Shown: piece after piece, positions 41,404-41,537 of the stretch
Position numbering within the stretch: the first letter of the stretch is position 1
How the letters are laid out: every line of letters starts with the position of its first letter
Origin: Ectocarpus siliculosus
Lineage: Eukaryota; Sar; Phaeophyceae; Ectocarpales; Ectocarpaceae
Assembly (NCBI GenBank): GCA_000310025.1
Contig: FN649758.1
Coordinates: forward strand, 2,248,596 to 2,290,132
Length of the DNA: 41,537 bases
Direction of reading: 5' to 3'
The notes under the pieces: model-generated
The model's input: the letters and a program-made list of their open reading frames with translations, nothing else
The model's database searches: none
What the model was told of the DNA's origin: nothing
Position numbers and translations under genes: made by a program

Positions 41404-41537
41404 GTGAACGACGCGACCACCGGCAGCGGCGGCAGCGGCAGCGGGGAAACACCGTCGCCGGCAGGATCGACGTCGGGGTGTCTTACATCCTGCTCGCTAT
41501 GCGCAGCGGGAGTGCCGATCAGGAGAGCGGGGCAGCT
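41404..41537 (+). CDS. Possible exon of a further gene, cut by the window edge
   Basis: After TTCCGGGCCAG the sequence becomes GC-rich like the lipase exons. Two of its three forward frames stay open to the edge; one reads VNDATTGSGGSGSGETPSPA, another GRIDVGVSYILLAMRSGSAD. The frame cannot be decided from the window. Confidence 0.25.
   Translation, partial: MNDATTGSGGSGSGETPSPAGSTSGCLTSCSLCAAGVPIRRAGQ

Noticed and set aside
40842-41420. 192-codon minus-strand gene
   Set aside because: It overlaps the dispersed repeat shared with 29.7 kb and shows no recognisable motif. It is treated as repeat-derived.

Overview
The window looks like nuclear DNA of a photosynthetic stramenopile, most likely a brown alga. 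This is an inference from three things: a spliced gene with short GC-rich exons and introns of about 0.2 to 1.7 kb, many microsatellites and foldback repeats, and 22-residue FNIP-type (F-x-Q-P-I / W-P) repeats of the kind I associate with brown algal and amoebal genomes. Nothing bacterial (operons, ribosome binding sites, CRISPR arrays) is visible.

One gene can be reconstructed with confidence. Fifteen exons on the + strand between 459 and 14631 join with fully consistent intron phases into an 867-codon open frame, incomplete at its 5' end. It encodes an sn1-specific diacylglycerol-lipase-like class 3 lipase. It carries the R-G-T strand, the GHSLG nucleophile elbow (Ser about residue 552), the acid (Asp about 605) and the C-terminal His (about 847). 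Its introns hold most of the interesting local structure: an inverted pair of tRNA-derived SINE-like copies around exon 8, a degenerate minisatellite that repeats the 3' splice site of exon 10, a microsatellite that forms the 3' splice site of exon 11, a GC-AG intron, and a nearly symmetrical 1.5-kb foldback element.

From 14.6 to 20.1 kb there is no recognisable gene. There is a 195-bp inverted-repeat element with tRNA-half-like ends near 18.0-18.2 kb. Next to it lies a long minus-strand frame (20086 to 18776) interrupted only by two TGA codons.

From about 20.1 to 28.1 kb is a nested repeat array. FNIP-repeat coding fragments occur as tail-to-tail inverted pairs. Some are amplified with a period of about 0.6 kb, and they sit inside units of about 2.4 kb that also contain a second palindromic module and a long spacer. 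Frameshifts and stops break most copies, so I read this as degenerate receptor-like or repeat-protein sequence amplified by rearrangement.

From 28 to 41.5 kb I see no confident gene. There is a 2.6-kb long inverted repeat (34787-37391), a dispersed repeat shared by about 29.7-30.0 and 40.9-41.1 kb, a GACCCGACCC-like minisatellite, and a possible exon of another gene at the right edge. The first 430 bases are homopolymer-rich and probably poor-quality sequence.
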